Shown here in pieces: positions 34,080-46,800 of a stretch of 64,000 nucleotides of DNA (within the stretch, counting starts at the first letter, position 1; each line of letters begins with the position of its first letter). The stretch is from Typha latifolia (Eukaryota > Streptophyta > Magnoliopsida > Poales > Typhaceae). Below the pieces are notes generated by a model. That model had not been told where the DNA came from. It saw only the letters and a list, made by a program, of their open reading frames with translations, and did not search any database. The translations under genes and the position numbers were made by a program. The stretch is from assembly GCA_019914945.1 (NCBI GenBank), contig CM034113.1, positions 4,692,850-4,756,849 of the forward strand. The letters run 5' to 3'.

Positions 34080-34960
34080 CTCTACTATCTCCATAACCTG
34101 CACTACTTGCAGATCTGAGAATGAGACTATAGAGTCCACAACCTACACTACTTGCAGATCTGAGAACGAGACTATAGAGCACCTTTTGGTTGGGTGCAAT
34201 ATGGCTAGGGCTGTTTGGTTTGCCTCGAGTTTGGGTTTCAAGTTTAACAACTGCCCCTCGAGGTTGGACCTGTAGATCATGGAGATAAGTGACTCCTTCT
34301 TTACTGAGCAGCTAACTTTGACTTTCTCAATTATGTGGGCCATCTGGAAAGCTAGAAACAGCTAGGTATTTAGGCAATTAAAATCTTGCCCTACTAAGAT
34401 TCTGGAAGAAGCAAATAGGCATGCAAACCAAAGCTCTAGCTACATCAACCAACCACTTTTCCCAGTACCAGGGAGGGAAGATGACAAGGTGTTAACCCCA
34501 TAATATGGGAGCTTATCTGTTGGGTAGATGCCTCTTGAAAAGAAAGTTGCACTAGGGGCATTAGTATTGCAATATGCGAATTCCCGAATACATTTTGCTT
34601 GGGCAAATTCATATTCTTGATCCATTGTACATACGCAAAAATGGGGGGAAGCAATGGCACTCTTGGAAGGTCTGAAAGATATCTACAACATGAGAGTGAC
34701 TTCACGGTGCTTGCTTTTTAGTGACTCCCAAACAGTGGTTAAAGCAATTATTACTGTAGATGATTTGGATATTGGCTAGGAGATTCTAAATGTTGTCAAA
34801 GAATGCATATGGTGGATACAGATGTTAAGGGATATCAAAATATTCTTCATGAGGAGATGCAACAACACTATTGCCCACTCACTAGCTAGCCTAGTTGAGT
34901 AGAGGGATCCTTGTAAGATCTAGACCCACCCCTCTAAGGGTGAGATTTGTACGTTTGGCT
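34080..34960 (+). pseudogene. LINE fragment: zf-RVT and RNase H-like end of ORF2
   Basis: Plus-strand translation gives CTTCRSENETIEHLLVGC with a following NMARAVWF, the Cys/His zinc-binding motif found after plant LINE reverse transcriptases, then FSIMWAIWKARN. Further on are RNase H-like pieces (WGEAMALLEGLKDIYNM, LLFSDSQTVVKAI, AHSLASLVE). Stops occur at several places, and no reverse transcriptase lies upstream, so it is a 5'-truncated, dead copy. The zinc-binding part carries the 45-bp duplication. Confidence 0.85.
34096..34185 (+). repeat. 45-bp tandem duplication inside the LINE fragment
   Basis: Units 34,096-34,140 and 34,141-34,185 share CACTACTTGCAGATCTGAGA and differ at two or three bases. 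It duplicates the first half of the zinc-binding motif in frame (45 bases, 15 codons). Confidence 0.92.
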
Positions 34961-35065
34961 TTTAAGGAATATATCAGTCCACGGACTTTCATCAAAAAAA
35001 GAAAACCTACACATCCAGTGCAAAGTCTACTACAGTGATAGGAGGAATGCAGTACACATTAGTGG

Positions 35066-35350
35066 ATGCATGCTTATCCTCACAATAAATTTGTAAATAT
35101 TTTTTCTCTTACACATGATTTTGGAATTCAACAACTCCACGAGGATTCTATTGCTAAATTCTTATCAAACTTGAAATTGGAGGATGTAATCTTCACACAA
35201 CACCTTGGTTTAGAGGAGCCAATATTTTTAGAATTTAGGGAAGAGCAAAACCTTTCTACAAATAGTGTTGAGAAAGAAGTAGATGATAGTACTAGTGGGA
35301 AAGATACTAGTAGTAAGAAGAGAAAAATCAGCAATAAAAAGAAAATGTGA
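35066..35350 (+). other. Unrecognised open frame (94 codons)
   Basis: The frame reads MHAYPHNKFVNIFSLTHDFG and later a Lys/Ser-rich tail (SGKDTSSKKRKISNKKKM) that resembles a basic nuclear signal. No domain recognised. There is no promoter or splice support, and it lies just beyond the LINE fragment. It may be a fragment of an unknown gene or chance. Low confidence as a gene. Confidence 0.2.
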
Positions 35351-36009
35351 AAGAAATTGGTGGATACGGTATTTGTCTTAATCCATAGTTTTTTTATCAA
35401 AATCCAAAGATGTATGTACCTCCCTTATAGCTGATAACATATTTATCTAGGTTGTGCCACCCCAAGGATATATTTAGACAAATCCAAGAGGTATGCAAAG
35501 ATGTTAAAGCAAACATGAGAAATTAAACGCTACAATACAAGTATTAGATAATTTAAAGAAAGAAATTGCTTGCCTTAGTGATGCAGACTAACTGATAACT
35601 ATGATTAGCCTACAATTGTGATAGCAAGCAAAGACGAGAACTGTACGGGAGGTAGAGACGATTAAGGTAAAGAGAGACAGAGGGAGAAGTTACCAAAAAA
35701 AAAAATGCTAGGATCAAGAGAAAAAGAAAGGGCTAGAACAGAGGAGTAGTCTATTCAATAATATAGGGTTTAAACTCGCACTACAAAAAAATAACCCTAC
35801 ACTATATGTAAAATAACCACGCATTACACAAAAAAAAAACCATGCATTATAAGGTAATGTGGGGTTTTATAAGCTGCATTGTAAGAAATTTTGCAATCCA
35901 AGAACACCACATGAAAAACAAAACAAAGAGTAAATCACTCGCGAGAAAGTTAATGGTTGACAATGAGAACCTTTTTTTATTTTGTTAAACAAATACTTCG
36001 ACCAAAGTA
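35351..36009. other. Intergenic with a CACTA-like terminal motif
   Basis: CACTACAAAAAAATAACCC at about 35,779 resembles the terminal inverted repeat of CACTA (En/Spm) transposons and is followed by sub-terminal repeats of the kind ACCACGCATTACA and ACCATGCATTATA. No matching opposite end was found nearby. Otherwise no gene. Confidence 0.35.
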
Positions 36010-37618
36010 GGGTTATTTGCATCGAAAACCCACTTAGTTTTTGATTTAGCGAGGTAGGGTCATTTTTTATTTCTCTTATACTTAAGGCTTTTTTTTCTAC
36101 TTTTCTTTCAACTTTGCCATTTTGGTCATTTAGTGCCTCATTAAATGTTGACGGGAAACTATAAGAGAAAGGAATGACCCGTACTCATCTTCTTCTTCAT
36201 CTTTTTCATCTTCTTTATCTTCTACTTCATATGTTGTTGCTAATTCTTCTTCTTTTTCTTCTTCTTTTTCTTCTTATTCTTCTTCAATTATGAATATGAA
36301 ATTCATACTTTAAGTACAAATTTCGTACTTAAACTATGAAAATTCAGTTGTATATAGTTTTGAAAAAATATTCACAAGATAATCATCTGAAGTCCAAAAA
36401 TTATAAAACTAATTGGATAAAATCTATGACATCATAATCTAGACCTTTTTTATTAGGAGTTTTTTCAGATTCAAAATACATCAATAGCAGAATGAAGAAA
36501 TTATAGTTTAAGTATGAAATTCTGATAATAATTCACAGTTTTTTTAGTATATATTGCAATTTACTTATAATATTAGATTAAGTTATATTTTTGAAATATT
36601 GATTAACGAGTTTTTATTTATTTAAACTATTTCTAATTTGTTTGTATGTAAGTTGTAATGGTGAAGTATGTAAATTCTGCAATGTAAAAAAAATAACGAA
36701 AGTTGTTAAAAATCAATGAAAGTTGTTATTATATTTACGAAAATGACTAATTAGAGATATTCTTTCTATACAAGTCTCTCTAATTGTTTTTTAATTAATA
36801 CAGTAAGAGACTAATTAGAGATAGTTTAAGTAAATAAAAACTCTATAATTAATATTTTAAAGAGAGAACTTAATCTAAATTGCAAACAAATTATAATATC
36901 TACTTAAAAACTGTGAATTATAGTCAGAATTTCATACTTAAATTATGAATTATTTGTTCAGTTGCAAATAGATTTCGAATCTGAAGAAACTTTGAATACA
37001 AAAGTTCTAGATCACGATGTTATGGATTTTAGACAATTGATTTTATAATTTTTGGGCATCAAATGGTTATAATTTTTCAAAATTGTGCAGAATTAAAATT
37101 TCATAGTTTAATTACGAAATTTATACTTAAACTATGAATTTCATACTTAAACTATGAAATTCTGAATCTACGTAGTTTTGAAAAAATAATCTCTTATATA
37201 AATACTATTGGAATTGACATAGAAATAATAATAATCATACCGAGTTATGTTTTTAGTTATTTAACTAATTATAATTATATCACAATTATATCCTATTAAT
37301 TTCTTATTTTATTATTAAAGAGCAATTAGAGACTTGTATAAAAAAAAGAAAGGATTAAGAGATAGAAAAATGGGCAGTAGAAGAAGAAGAAAAAAAAAGA
37401 ATTAGCAGCAGCATATGAAGTAGAAAATGAAGAAGATGAGTACAGATCATTTCTCTCTCTTATAGTGTCTTGTTAATATTTAATGAGGTACTAAATGATA
37501 GAAAGGCTAAAATTGAAAAAAAAAAAGGTAAGAAAAAAAGTCTCAAGTTCAAGAGAAATAAAAAATGACTCTGCCTCGTCAAATAAAAAATCAAGGAAGT
37601 TTTCGATGCAAATAACCC
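36010..37618. mobile_element. Foldback element with two roughly 750-base inverted arms (Mutator-like)
   Basis: The left end GGGTTATTTGCATCGAAAAC is mirrored by the right end GTTTTCGATGCAAATAACCC. The two arms remain inverted copies of each other through the whole element, to a centre near 36,770, with indels (for example CTTCATATGTTGTTGCTAA against CTTCATATGCTGCTGCTAA). Flanks ACCAAAGTA (36,001-36,009) and ACCAAAATA (37,619-37,627) match at 8 of 9, the Mutator duplication length. No transposase is encoded. If transcribed, it would fold into a long hairpin RNA. Confidence 0.88.
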
Positions 37619-37627
37619 ACCAAAATA

Positions 37628-38319
37628 TAGCTAAAGGATTTTTTTTTAACGAAGTATACTATTTGTCAAACTAATTCCAAAGCCAATACAACTATCATTA
37701 GCTCAACATCACATGGAAAATCACTGTCTCATATAGCAATTCTCATTGGAGTTATATATTATATATTGATATGTTGAAAAACTATTATTTTCTTATTGTA
37801 TAAAAACACTTTTCCAAAAAGTGACTTATAAATCATTTTCTAGAAAAGGCACTCTAGTAGTTTGCTATCTGAGAAAGTGATTTATAAATACTTTTAATTG
37901 TATTAAAATACCTTTCGAAAAGCGTGTTTCTATAAGATTAAATGCTTTTCGGGAAAGTGTTTTAACTCAATAAAATGCTTAACCTATAAGCTTTTTATTT
38001 CCTATTTAAACCCTTACCCATCTCCACAAAATTCTCCAAGTGTTCGTTTGCATTCTTGGTCTCGGTGCCGGCGATTTTTTTTTCCTTCAAAGTTCTTAAT
38101 AGTTTCTCGTGCCATGCAATCCTAGTAATAATGCTTTATTTCTCCTCCCAAACCTTAAGCGCTTCTCTCTCAGTATCAACTAGATTTCCTGCACTCTCCT
38201 TCTCTCTCACCATTCTCCTCTCCCTTTCTCTCACAGTGGCATTGTTGATGCAATTGTGTTATATTGCCATCAATTATAATGTTGTGAAGCATTGTTCTAA
38301 TTTTTTCACGTACTATGTT
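37628..38319. other. Intergenic, repeat-like
   Basis: 37,740-37,960 carries several copies of a motif near GAAAGTGATTTATAAAT; the same motif recurs at 40,140-40,330. 38,000-38,300 is CT-rich. No gene seen. Confidence 0.4.
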
Positions 38320-39480
38320 ATGACCCGATCACGTAGGTTAAGTCGAGTTAAGTCAAGTGAATTAGTTAGCTTTATCTTATTATTTTGAAGTTCAAATAAA
38401 TCTAATAATCTGCATTTCTATCTATTCCACTAGGATTTCTACTCTTATAAATATAAGTAGTCATGTATTGATAATAATCGTGGAAGAAGTAACCATTGAG
38501 GACCAGAAACTCATCTATGTTCTTATGAGTGTCTCACTGGCGCCACCACCACCATCAGCCACCGGCGATGAGCCATCGGCGTGGAGGAAGGCATTGATAG
38601 AGTCCATAAACTTGTTGAGAGAATTATCGGACTCAATCTAGGCCTTGACAACGGTTTTCCTAGCCTAACACGGCTAGCCAGTACCACTGGCCACAGCGGA
38701 GCAAGCCCTCCCACGATAAGAAAACCCAACCCTTGAGGGAGGGGATGAGCCAGCCCAACTATGGCCTTGACCCCTCTTTCAACCGTAGTGGAGGTCCCTC
38801 CACCACCATAGAGCCTCACAACTACCGCTGCAAGGGCTAAGGTCGTCTTCCCCACCTATGGTGGAAGCTAGGGTTGAAAACCCTAGCTTTCCTCGATCCA
38901 ACCTCCACCGGCTACAATCTCAACGTCTCATCTCTTCCACGGGACCCCCACACTCGAGCTAGGTCAGCAGTAGCCATAGCAAACGGCCTAAAGAGTGCCA
39001 TCGACGACCTCTTAGCTACAACAAAATTATGGCTCGTGGCTACGAGTCCAACATTCTTGTGACCATCGACGGCTATGGTCAGCCTCCTCGTGCCAATTGC
39101 CATCCAATGGTGGTCAACGCAGCGACTAGAGATCATCGCATGGCCGAACCTAATGGCCATGATCATGAGAAAATTTTTCGAGCCAAGCCACGTCCAAGAT
39201 GTTTCGTCGGGTGTCTCCGTCATTAGGCCTCCACGGTGGTGGGACATCGACCACCAACCATAGCCGCCAAGGGCCGAGGGACCTACCAACGATGCGCCAT
39301 GGCTGCTACTGCTGCAACTCAAGCCTGAGCTCAGTTTTCATCTTCCACCACCGCTCGTCGTCACTTTGCTGTTGTGAGGACCCACTGAACGCCGACTACT
39401 ACTGGTTAGAAACCTTGCCCAGTCGCCGCTATATCCGATGTAGCCCATCACGGCACCTCTAGGCCAAAAAAGTAATTTCA
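38320..39480 (+). repeat. LTR-like fragment, second copy of the 31,100 family
   Basis: TATCTTATTATTTTGAAGTT and CTTATAAATATAAGTAG align with 31,120-31,230. The TATA box is followed by about 1 kb of GC-rich, CCACC-rich sequence with open frames on both strands (38,523-38,855 and 38,912-39,322, minus) that have no known motif and are biased in composition. Probably an LTR and leader, not a gene. Confidence 0.5.
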
Positions 39481-39610
39481 AACCTAGGGTTAGTATTTTG
39501 AATTTCATGAATTTTTAACTTTGATAGTTTACGTGCAATGTACCTCGGTTGCAGTTGTTTTGGTGAAGTTGCGGGAGTAATTGTATTGACCATATGCTTT
39601 TAATTTTAAA

Positions 39611-39996
39611 AGAAATATGCATATAACACCCTACATTTTAATAAAATTACTATTTATACTTTATATTTTTACTATTTATAAATCAAATCTTATTATTTTA
39701 TTAAATATATGCAAAAAGTACTATTTGAACTAACACCTTTTAATCAGATGCTATCAAATTTAACTTTTTTAAGAATAACTAAAATACTCTTAGTATATAT
39801 TCGGTAAGTATAATTTAGCTAGAGATATTTTTCATAATCTTTCTAGTATAGTTAGCTTAACTTAGATGTTTGGTTAAATTTATATTTTATTTTGTATATA
39901 TTCGTTAAATTATAAGGCTTGATTTACGAATAGTAAAAATATAGGATATAAATTATAATTTTATTATAAGACAAAGTGTCATATATAAATTTCTCT
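39611..39996. mobile_element. Mutator-like MITE, copy C
   Basis: 386 bases. Left end AGAAATATGCATATAACACC, right end GTGTCATATATAAATTTCTCT minus its last base as counted, flanked by a perfect 9-base duplication AATTTTAAA (39,602-39,610 and 39,997-40,005). The perfect duplication and shared interior define the family borders for copies A and B. Confidence 0.9.
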
Positions 39997-40005
39997 AATT
40001 TTAAA

Positions 40006-40806
40006 GAGTGCCAAAAGTTCTGGTTACTTTCTTTTTCATATATTTGTTTTTGATCCTCTCATATGTATTATTTGTAATATTTTCTTTCTTTAGACTCTTA
40101 TTTATTTGAATCTAGTGATTTTGAGACTGTATCAGAATTGCTTTCTGCAAGAGTAACTTATAAATCGCTTTTCGAGAGAATAATTTATTAATTACTTTTT
40201 CTGAAAGTATTTTATACTCAAAAGAATGATTATCTAGCATATTAGTATATCGATAAATAAATCTCTTTCTTGGAACTTGATTTATAAGTTGCTTTCCAGG
40301 AAAGTGATTTAAAAATCTCTTTCACCAATCTCTTTCTCCGGTAGCAATATATTAGTATATTGATAAATTCACTAAGAATCGTAGTCATCTATACTAATTT
40401 TATACATGCACTGAGATGGCAAAAATTATATGGTTTTAGAATTAGTTTGAATAATATTATATTTTGGTAAAAGAATTTCAGTACATTGGTAAAAAAAAAA
40501 AAATCCCAAACAAAAACACCTATAAATCTAGTAAGTATCAATAAACAAACCTAATTAGCAAATAAACTTGTCTCTGGCTCTCCTACTCTACTCGTACATG
40601 ATTGACCTAGTCTAACCATGAAAACACTTGTTGTTGCACCACTCTCGCAGCTAATTCGTTATAATGTATCCAACTGCAAGTCGCTCGATCCGACAAAACT
40701 TTAGACCGCCCTCGCTACGATCATCTCTATTTTCTTGCCGCACAAAGCAATCAACCTGCACCTATTTATTTTCTCTCCTTTCCATTTACCCATCGTTCTT
40801 CCCTCG
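40006..40806. other. Upstream region of the LRR gene
   Basis: 40,006-40,560 is AT-rich and repeat-like. 40,640-40,806 is richer in C and T and would hold the promoter and 5' leader; an upstream in-frame ATG at 40,735 would add 24 residues not expected for the family. No clear TATA box was chosen. Confidence 0.5.
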
Positions 40807-43800
40807 ATGGATCCGAACCCTAATTCCCACCCCATCCTCTCCTACGTCCTCTCCCGCTTCCACCCCTCCCTCTCCTCCAAGATCGGCTCTAAATCCTCTT
40901 CGTCCTCCGCCACCGAGTTCGACATCGAGCAGCCCCCGATCAAATCTGCCTCCTCCTCCTCCGGCGCCGGCGATGACGTGGATCTCGTCGACCGCATGCC
41001 CCACCTCAAGGACCCCGCCGTCCTCGCCGCCATGGCCCACGCCATCTCCGAGGTGGCGCAGACCCGCTCCATCCTCCGCACCCTTGGGGACCGCCCCGAC
41101 CACGAAGCCGTCGACGCCGCCCGATCCCGTCTCGCCGAGATCGAGGGTGCGCTGGCTCGACAGCTCGAGGAGATCGTTCGCTCCCCGCGCCCCGAGGAGG
41201 TGGACCGGCTGGCGTGGCGAGCGGAGCAGGCGGAGCGCGAGAAGGAGTGCCGAGCGAATGCCGAGAAGGAATTGGTTGCGTGCCGCGCCGTGATCCAAAT
41301 CGACGAGATGCACGGGGCGTACGAGACTCTGCTGAGGGAGGCCGAAGAGAGGCTCGATAAGATCTATCGGTCAGCGGAGGATGGCGGTCTTGAGGATGAG
41401 GGTTCGGCAAGCGGGCAGGAGGAGGAGAACGTGAACGAGGAGGTCATCGGGATCTTGCAAGGGGCGGCAGGGAAGTGCTTGGATAGGGTGGAGTTGTCGG
41501 ACCGGCAGTTGAAGCACCTCCCGGAAGCATTTGGGAAGCTGCGTGGCTTGGTCTATCTGAATATTTCCAATAACCAGCTAGAGGTTTGTTTACACTTTCT
41601 CCTCCTTGATGACATTCCATTCTTTTTCTGTTATGTGAAATAAAATTCTACTTTGGTCTATGGTAAACTATCCTAGAGTTTTTAATTGGAGAAAAAGAGT
41701 ATTTTAGGTATGCGTACTGTTAGCAGTATGAGAACTACTAAAATGAAGGCCTTCCCTTATCTAAGTTGACAATAAGAGTGACATTCAGGAAACAGTTTCA
41801 CATCAATAGAATTGAACAGAAGTCATTGTTTTTTCATCTTTTTCTGTATTCTTTCTTCTTATTCATTTCTCTTGCACAACTATTTGTTTCCATATTTAAA
41901 TCAATTTACTTCCGAGATAAAATAGTCCTTACTTTACTTTCTTAATGGAAATATTTTTTCTTTTCAAGTTGATATCTTCATTTTTATCGTAATGTAGTTC
42001 AGCGCTAAAAATGAGTGAATGTAACCTAAATGGGTTGTTTGTGACCCAATATCCAAGGTATTAACAAATTTTCTATGAGACTACTCTGGTTGAATAACGT
42101 GACTTCTTCCAAGATGTCATGCACATTAAAAGAGGAATGTAGATTGGCAACCAGCCAAGTACATATGCTATGATAATACAATTGTGGAGTTAGAAGAGAA
42201 GATCGGATTTCTTTTTATAGAGTTGATGAAAGACATGAAGCAAAATATAGATGTCATTTTTGGGTAGTTTTTATATGAGTGTGGAATTGAATGCCATTAT
42301 CATATTATTATAAGAAAGTAAGTATGAACTTTCCACTATGAGGTGCACCTAGAGTAGAAGGGAAACAAAATTTTTACAATGGAACAATTTTATTTCACCT
42401 TGTCCTTCCCTTTAAACTATGTATTGATAGCGATGTACATGATGGCATAATGCTTCTTTCACTAGAATCTTAATTGAAGGATTATTAATAGAGCTTTCTT
42501 TGGAAGGATTGAACATTAACGTGTATGCCATATTCGTCTATAAAGTATTAAAGTGAACATAGTAATGTCTAGATTTTACAGAGAACAAACTAAATGGTTT
42601 AAATGGAAGTTGTTTATCTCCGTTTGGAATTAGTGTAGTACTTCAATGTGACAGCTACTCATTTCTTAGCCTTCTGTAGTTTAAAAAAGTCCTCAATATA
42701 TCTTAGTAAGGTGATTGTAAGTTTGTATGACCGTAATAACTTATTAAGCTTTGTTTTTAATTTTTTTTAAAAGAAGTACTCAATATAGCTTGGTATGGTG
42801 GTTGCAGGCTTGTAAGGCCACAATATCTTATTGAGCTTTGGTTTTTCAGAGGAAAATTAAAAAAAGTGAGAAACTATTTTGGAGGAAATTTGAGGGTATG
42901 TGAGAGAAAATTGGAAATATGGGTGTCAATATTATTTCTGATATAACATAAAAAAGTGAGAAGATACTTTATATTTTATTTTTCCTTATTTTCCCTTTAT
43001 TGAAAAAGTCCTCAATATAACTAGGTAAGATAGTTGCGGGCTTGTAAGTTTGCAATAGCATACTAAGCTTTGTTTTTTTTCTTAAATAGATCTTAATATA
43101 TCTTACTAAGGTGGTCGCAGGCTTGCGGGACTGTAAACCCACAATAACTTGCTAAGCTTTGGTTTTGGAGAGAATTTAAAAAAAAATGAAAAAGTGTATA
43201 TTTTGGAGGGAAATTGAGAATATTATTACTTTTGATGTAACATAAAACAGTGCAAAATGTCTTTCTTCTGGAGGGAAATTAATATTATGTCATGTAAATG
43301 GACTAAAATATCTTTTGCAATGTTGGATATTAGTACCAAAATATTATTATTAAATTTATAAAAGATATTTGCAAGTCATTTTAGCAGTAAATTTACAATT
43401 TGAGAATAATTCAAACTTATACCTATTTTATTTTTTTTCTCTCCTCTTTCATCTTTTGAATATAATCAAGGATAAACTACCGTTTGGATACTAAATATGG
43501 TTAGTATTCCTTGACCAAGTTTAAGGAAAATCCTTGAACTCAAACCAAAAGGCCACCTTAATATATGCAATTCCTAATTCAAGAGAGGCGACTAACTAGT
43601 GGTACGAAGGAACATGTTGATTCTTGCAGTAATCAGTTTGATGTTGAGAGCAAAATTTAAATTAGATATCTGAAATATGGGAGGCATGTATACAATTATT
43701 TTGCACCGTAGGTTTATCCAATATGTAACATATAGTGTTTCTTATTTATTTATCCTGCCATTTGTTGATATTCTGATATTTTGTGAATTTAGATGATACA

Positions 43801-46800
43801 TGGAACTAACTGACAATTATTTGAAAATATTTTAACACCATTTTGAAATGCCTTTTCTTCACGAGTAAAGAATGCATGCTCGAAGTTAGCAAGTTATTAA
43901 TCTAGCTGTAGCAGCAAACTAATAAGCATTAAGTTAGTGAGCATTGGAATATGAATACTCATATCAAATACACATCCACTGATGTAATAAACAAACATAT
44001 CCTTTTCTCCTTAAAATTTGTCTTACTGAATAATGGTATTTTGTCGTATTTGTAACCTTTCTGCGCTTCATACTTCAAAAATTATTGGATGGTAAATTAT
44101 GATAGTTTTTCTTCTTAGCAAAAATGAAAGTTGCAACAAATGTATATCGAGTATCGACAAAATCAAAAGATTACAAAGGGGTCAATATGTTAGTTAAAGA
44201 AGGATAAGATGGGTGAAAGTTTTCGTTTAGTTGATTAAAGATTAAGTTTTTAACAGTTGTCCTTTAGTTTCATGAATTTCGTTAGAAAAACGATAGCATC
44301 ATCGAGTCAGAGTTTTTTGATTTGGCAATAAGAAGTTTATATATATATATATATATATGTATGTATATATATATGTATATATATGTATATGAAAGATCCC
44401 TTTACTTCACATTATCGTGCTAGGCTGAATCAAGGTTCCAACTCACTATTTTGTTCCTGATTCCGGTTGCTAAAAAGATGAAACTTCTCAGAGTTTCATT
44501 TGGTTATGAAAGCTATGGCTCTTGGTGCAACAATATTTTGGTTTTTTTCTTTGCCTAGATGTAAAAGATTGAAAGAAACACAATCTATATATATATATAT
44601 ACACACTTGCTACTGCTTATATCAAGTTACGAGTTCCATGCCATCTTCCTTGTTTAAATGATAGTGCAAAACTACAAACTTAATTTGTTTGTTGTAAGTC
44701 GAGGTTCTATACTTCTATGTATCGGTATTGATCACTAGAGAAAATGATACATATTAGCAATATTGGCCGTTTTGGTTTTAGAATATTTCTTAATTACTTT
44801 AATTCTTAAAAATAATATAAATTTTTTTTTAGAAGTTGAGGAAACTAATGATAAGAAAATTTAGATTGCTTACATAAGATAGTAGTAATATAATATAAAG
44901 AATGAAAATACAAAGAATGATATCTTCCATTCTTGTGCTCATTGCATCATCAACTCTAACATAGAGGTGGTAGGAAGCCTCCCGTAGATGAGGCAAGTAA
45001 TCACCTTTGTAACAGGTGACTGTAGGAGTGTTAAAAGAAAAAAATAGAAAAGGAAAAGAGAGAAAAATATGAAGAACACATAAAATGTAGCATGCTGGAC
45101 ATCAAGAGATCAATAATTGATGTCTCATGTCTTGAATTGTATTTAGATTAGATGCAATTTATAATGTGTGACTGCGTTCCACATATATCCGCATGAAAGA
45201 AAAATCAAAGTTTGTATTTACAGCCAATATGGGCGATTTGACCAAATATGTATTTGTTGATATTTGGTAGATACAGCTGATATCAGGCTGAAACCAAGGA
45301 AAAACCGGTTTGAATCTCAGTTGCGAATCGAAAAGTGCTGAACAATACTTCGAACCTTGGTTCAACTTCTTTTGATGTTCTTTCTATAATATTGTGAGAA
45401 GAAAGTAATGTCAACTAGGATATGGCTGATTTCAATAATACTGCAGGCTATAAATTTTGTACTCATTAAAATAATCTTACTTATGGATTGGTAAATTCAA
45501 CCTTTACATAAGTGTTGCTGATGATTTGTATTACCATAATGGCTTGTATCATGCTAATCCTTTTCTCGTAAATGATAGGTTGAAATGTCGAACTGCTTCA
45601 TCATAAAAGTTACTAGTATGCTCTATGTGCGATCTGTCATAGTTAGGCCTCATTTAACAGACTAGTACTCTTTCGGCTGGCATTCATCATGTCAGTCACT
45701 CAGTATCACCAGCTCCCCAGATTAATACATGCACATGTGCGCATATGTTAACAGCACTATGAGCACTCTTGTAGCTTGAATACAAAAATACTAGTCAGCT
45801 GAACCTTTTTAAGTTTTAAACTTTTAATCATCAGAACATTAATTATTATAGCAAATTAGCAGCATTGAATAGTTGAAATGTTATTTCTTTATACCATTTC
45901 AGAAAGTCATGTTGTCACAATGGGCTTGTGTTGAGGATAGTTTACTGAGAATATAAATCCTTGTCTGATTCTAAAAGTGATTGCCATGGCTGGTAATTTA
46001 CATTAAATAGCAAATATCTGATTAAAATTTGAATGCCATGTGGTGCCTTTTTGGATCGCAATATAGGTTATTCCAGATGCCATTGGAGGGTTGGATTGTC
46101 TAGAGGAGCTCCATCTTTCATCAAATTTTTTAGTTTCCTTACCTGATTCTGTTGGCTTGCTGTCTAATCTGAAGATTCTAGATGTATCAGCTAACAGGCT
46201 GAAGGCATTGCCGGATAGCATTTCAAAATGCAGGTACTATCTCCAAACACAATGTTGAATTCTAATATATTGTCAGAATCTGACACAGTTGCTATAATCA
46301 CAGATCCCTTGTTGAGCTGGATGCCAGTTACAATGAGCTCGCATATCTGCCCACTAACATCGGGTATGAGCTAGTGAATCTGCAGAAGCTCTCTGTTCAC
46401 CTCAATAAACTGCGTTCACTCCCCTCTTCTGTTTGCGAGATGATTTCATTGCGCCATCTAGATGCCCACTTCAATGAACTTCGGGGCCTCCCATATGCCA
46501 TAGGGAAATTAATAAATCTGGAAACTCTAAATTTGGGCAGTAATTTCAGTGACTTGCAGGAACTTCCTGCCACTTTTGGTGATCTGATTAATCTTAAAGA
46601 AATTGATCTCAGTAACAACCAAATCCATGTGCTGCCTGATACATTCGGTCGGCTTGATAAACTCGAAAAGCTCAACTTGGACCAGAATCCTCTTGTTATC
46701 CCACCCATGGAAATTGTGAACAAGGGGTTGGAAGCAGTTAAGGAGTACATGGCAAAAAGGTGGCTCGAAATTCTGTTGGAGGAAGAAAGGAAGAGCATGG

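Noticed and set aside
34445..34705. 86-codon minus-strand frame
   Set aside because: Antisense to the LINE RNase H fragment.
38523..39322. Open frames on both strands in GC-rich sequence
   Set aside because: No known motif, biased composition and position in an LTR-like leader; kept as repeat, not gene.
40664..41410. Long alternative frames on both strands over exon 1 of the LRR gene
   Set aside because: Pro/Ser/Arg-rich shadows of the GC-rich exon; only the 40,807 frame has family motifs and continues across splice sites.
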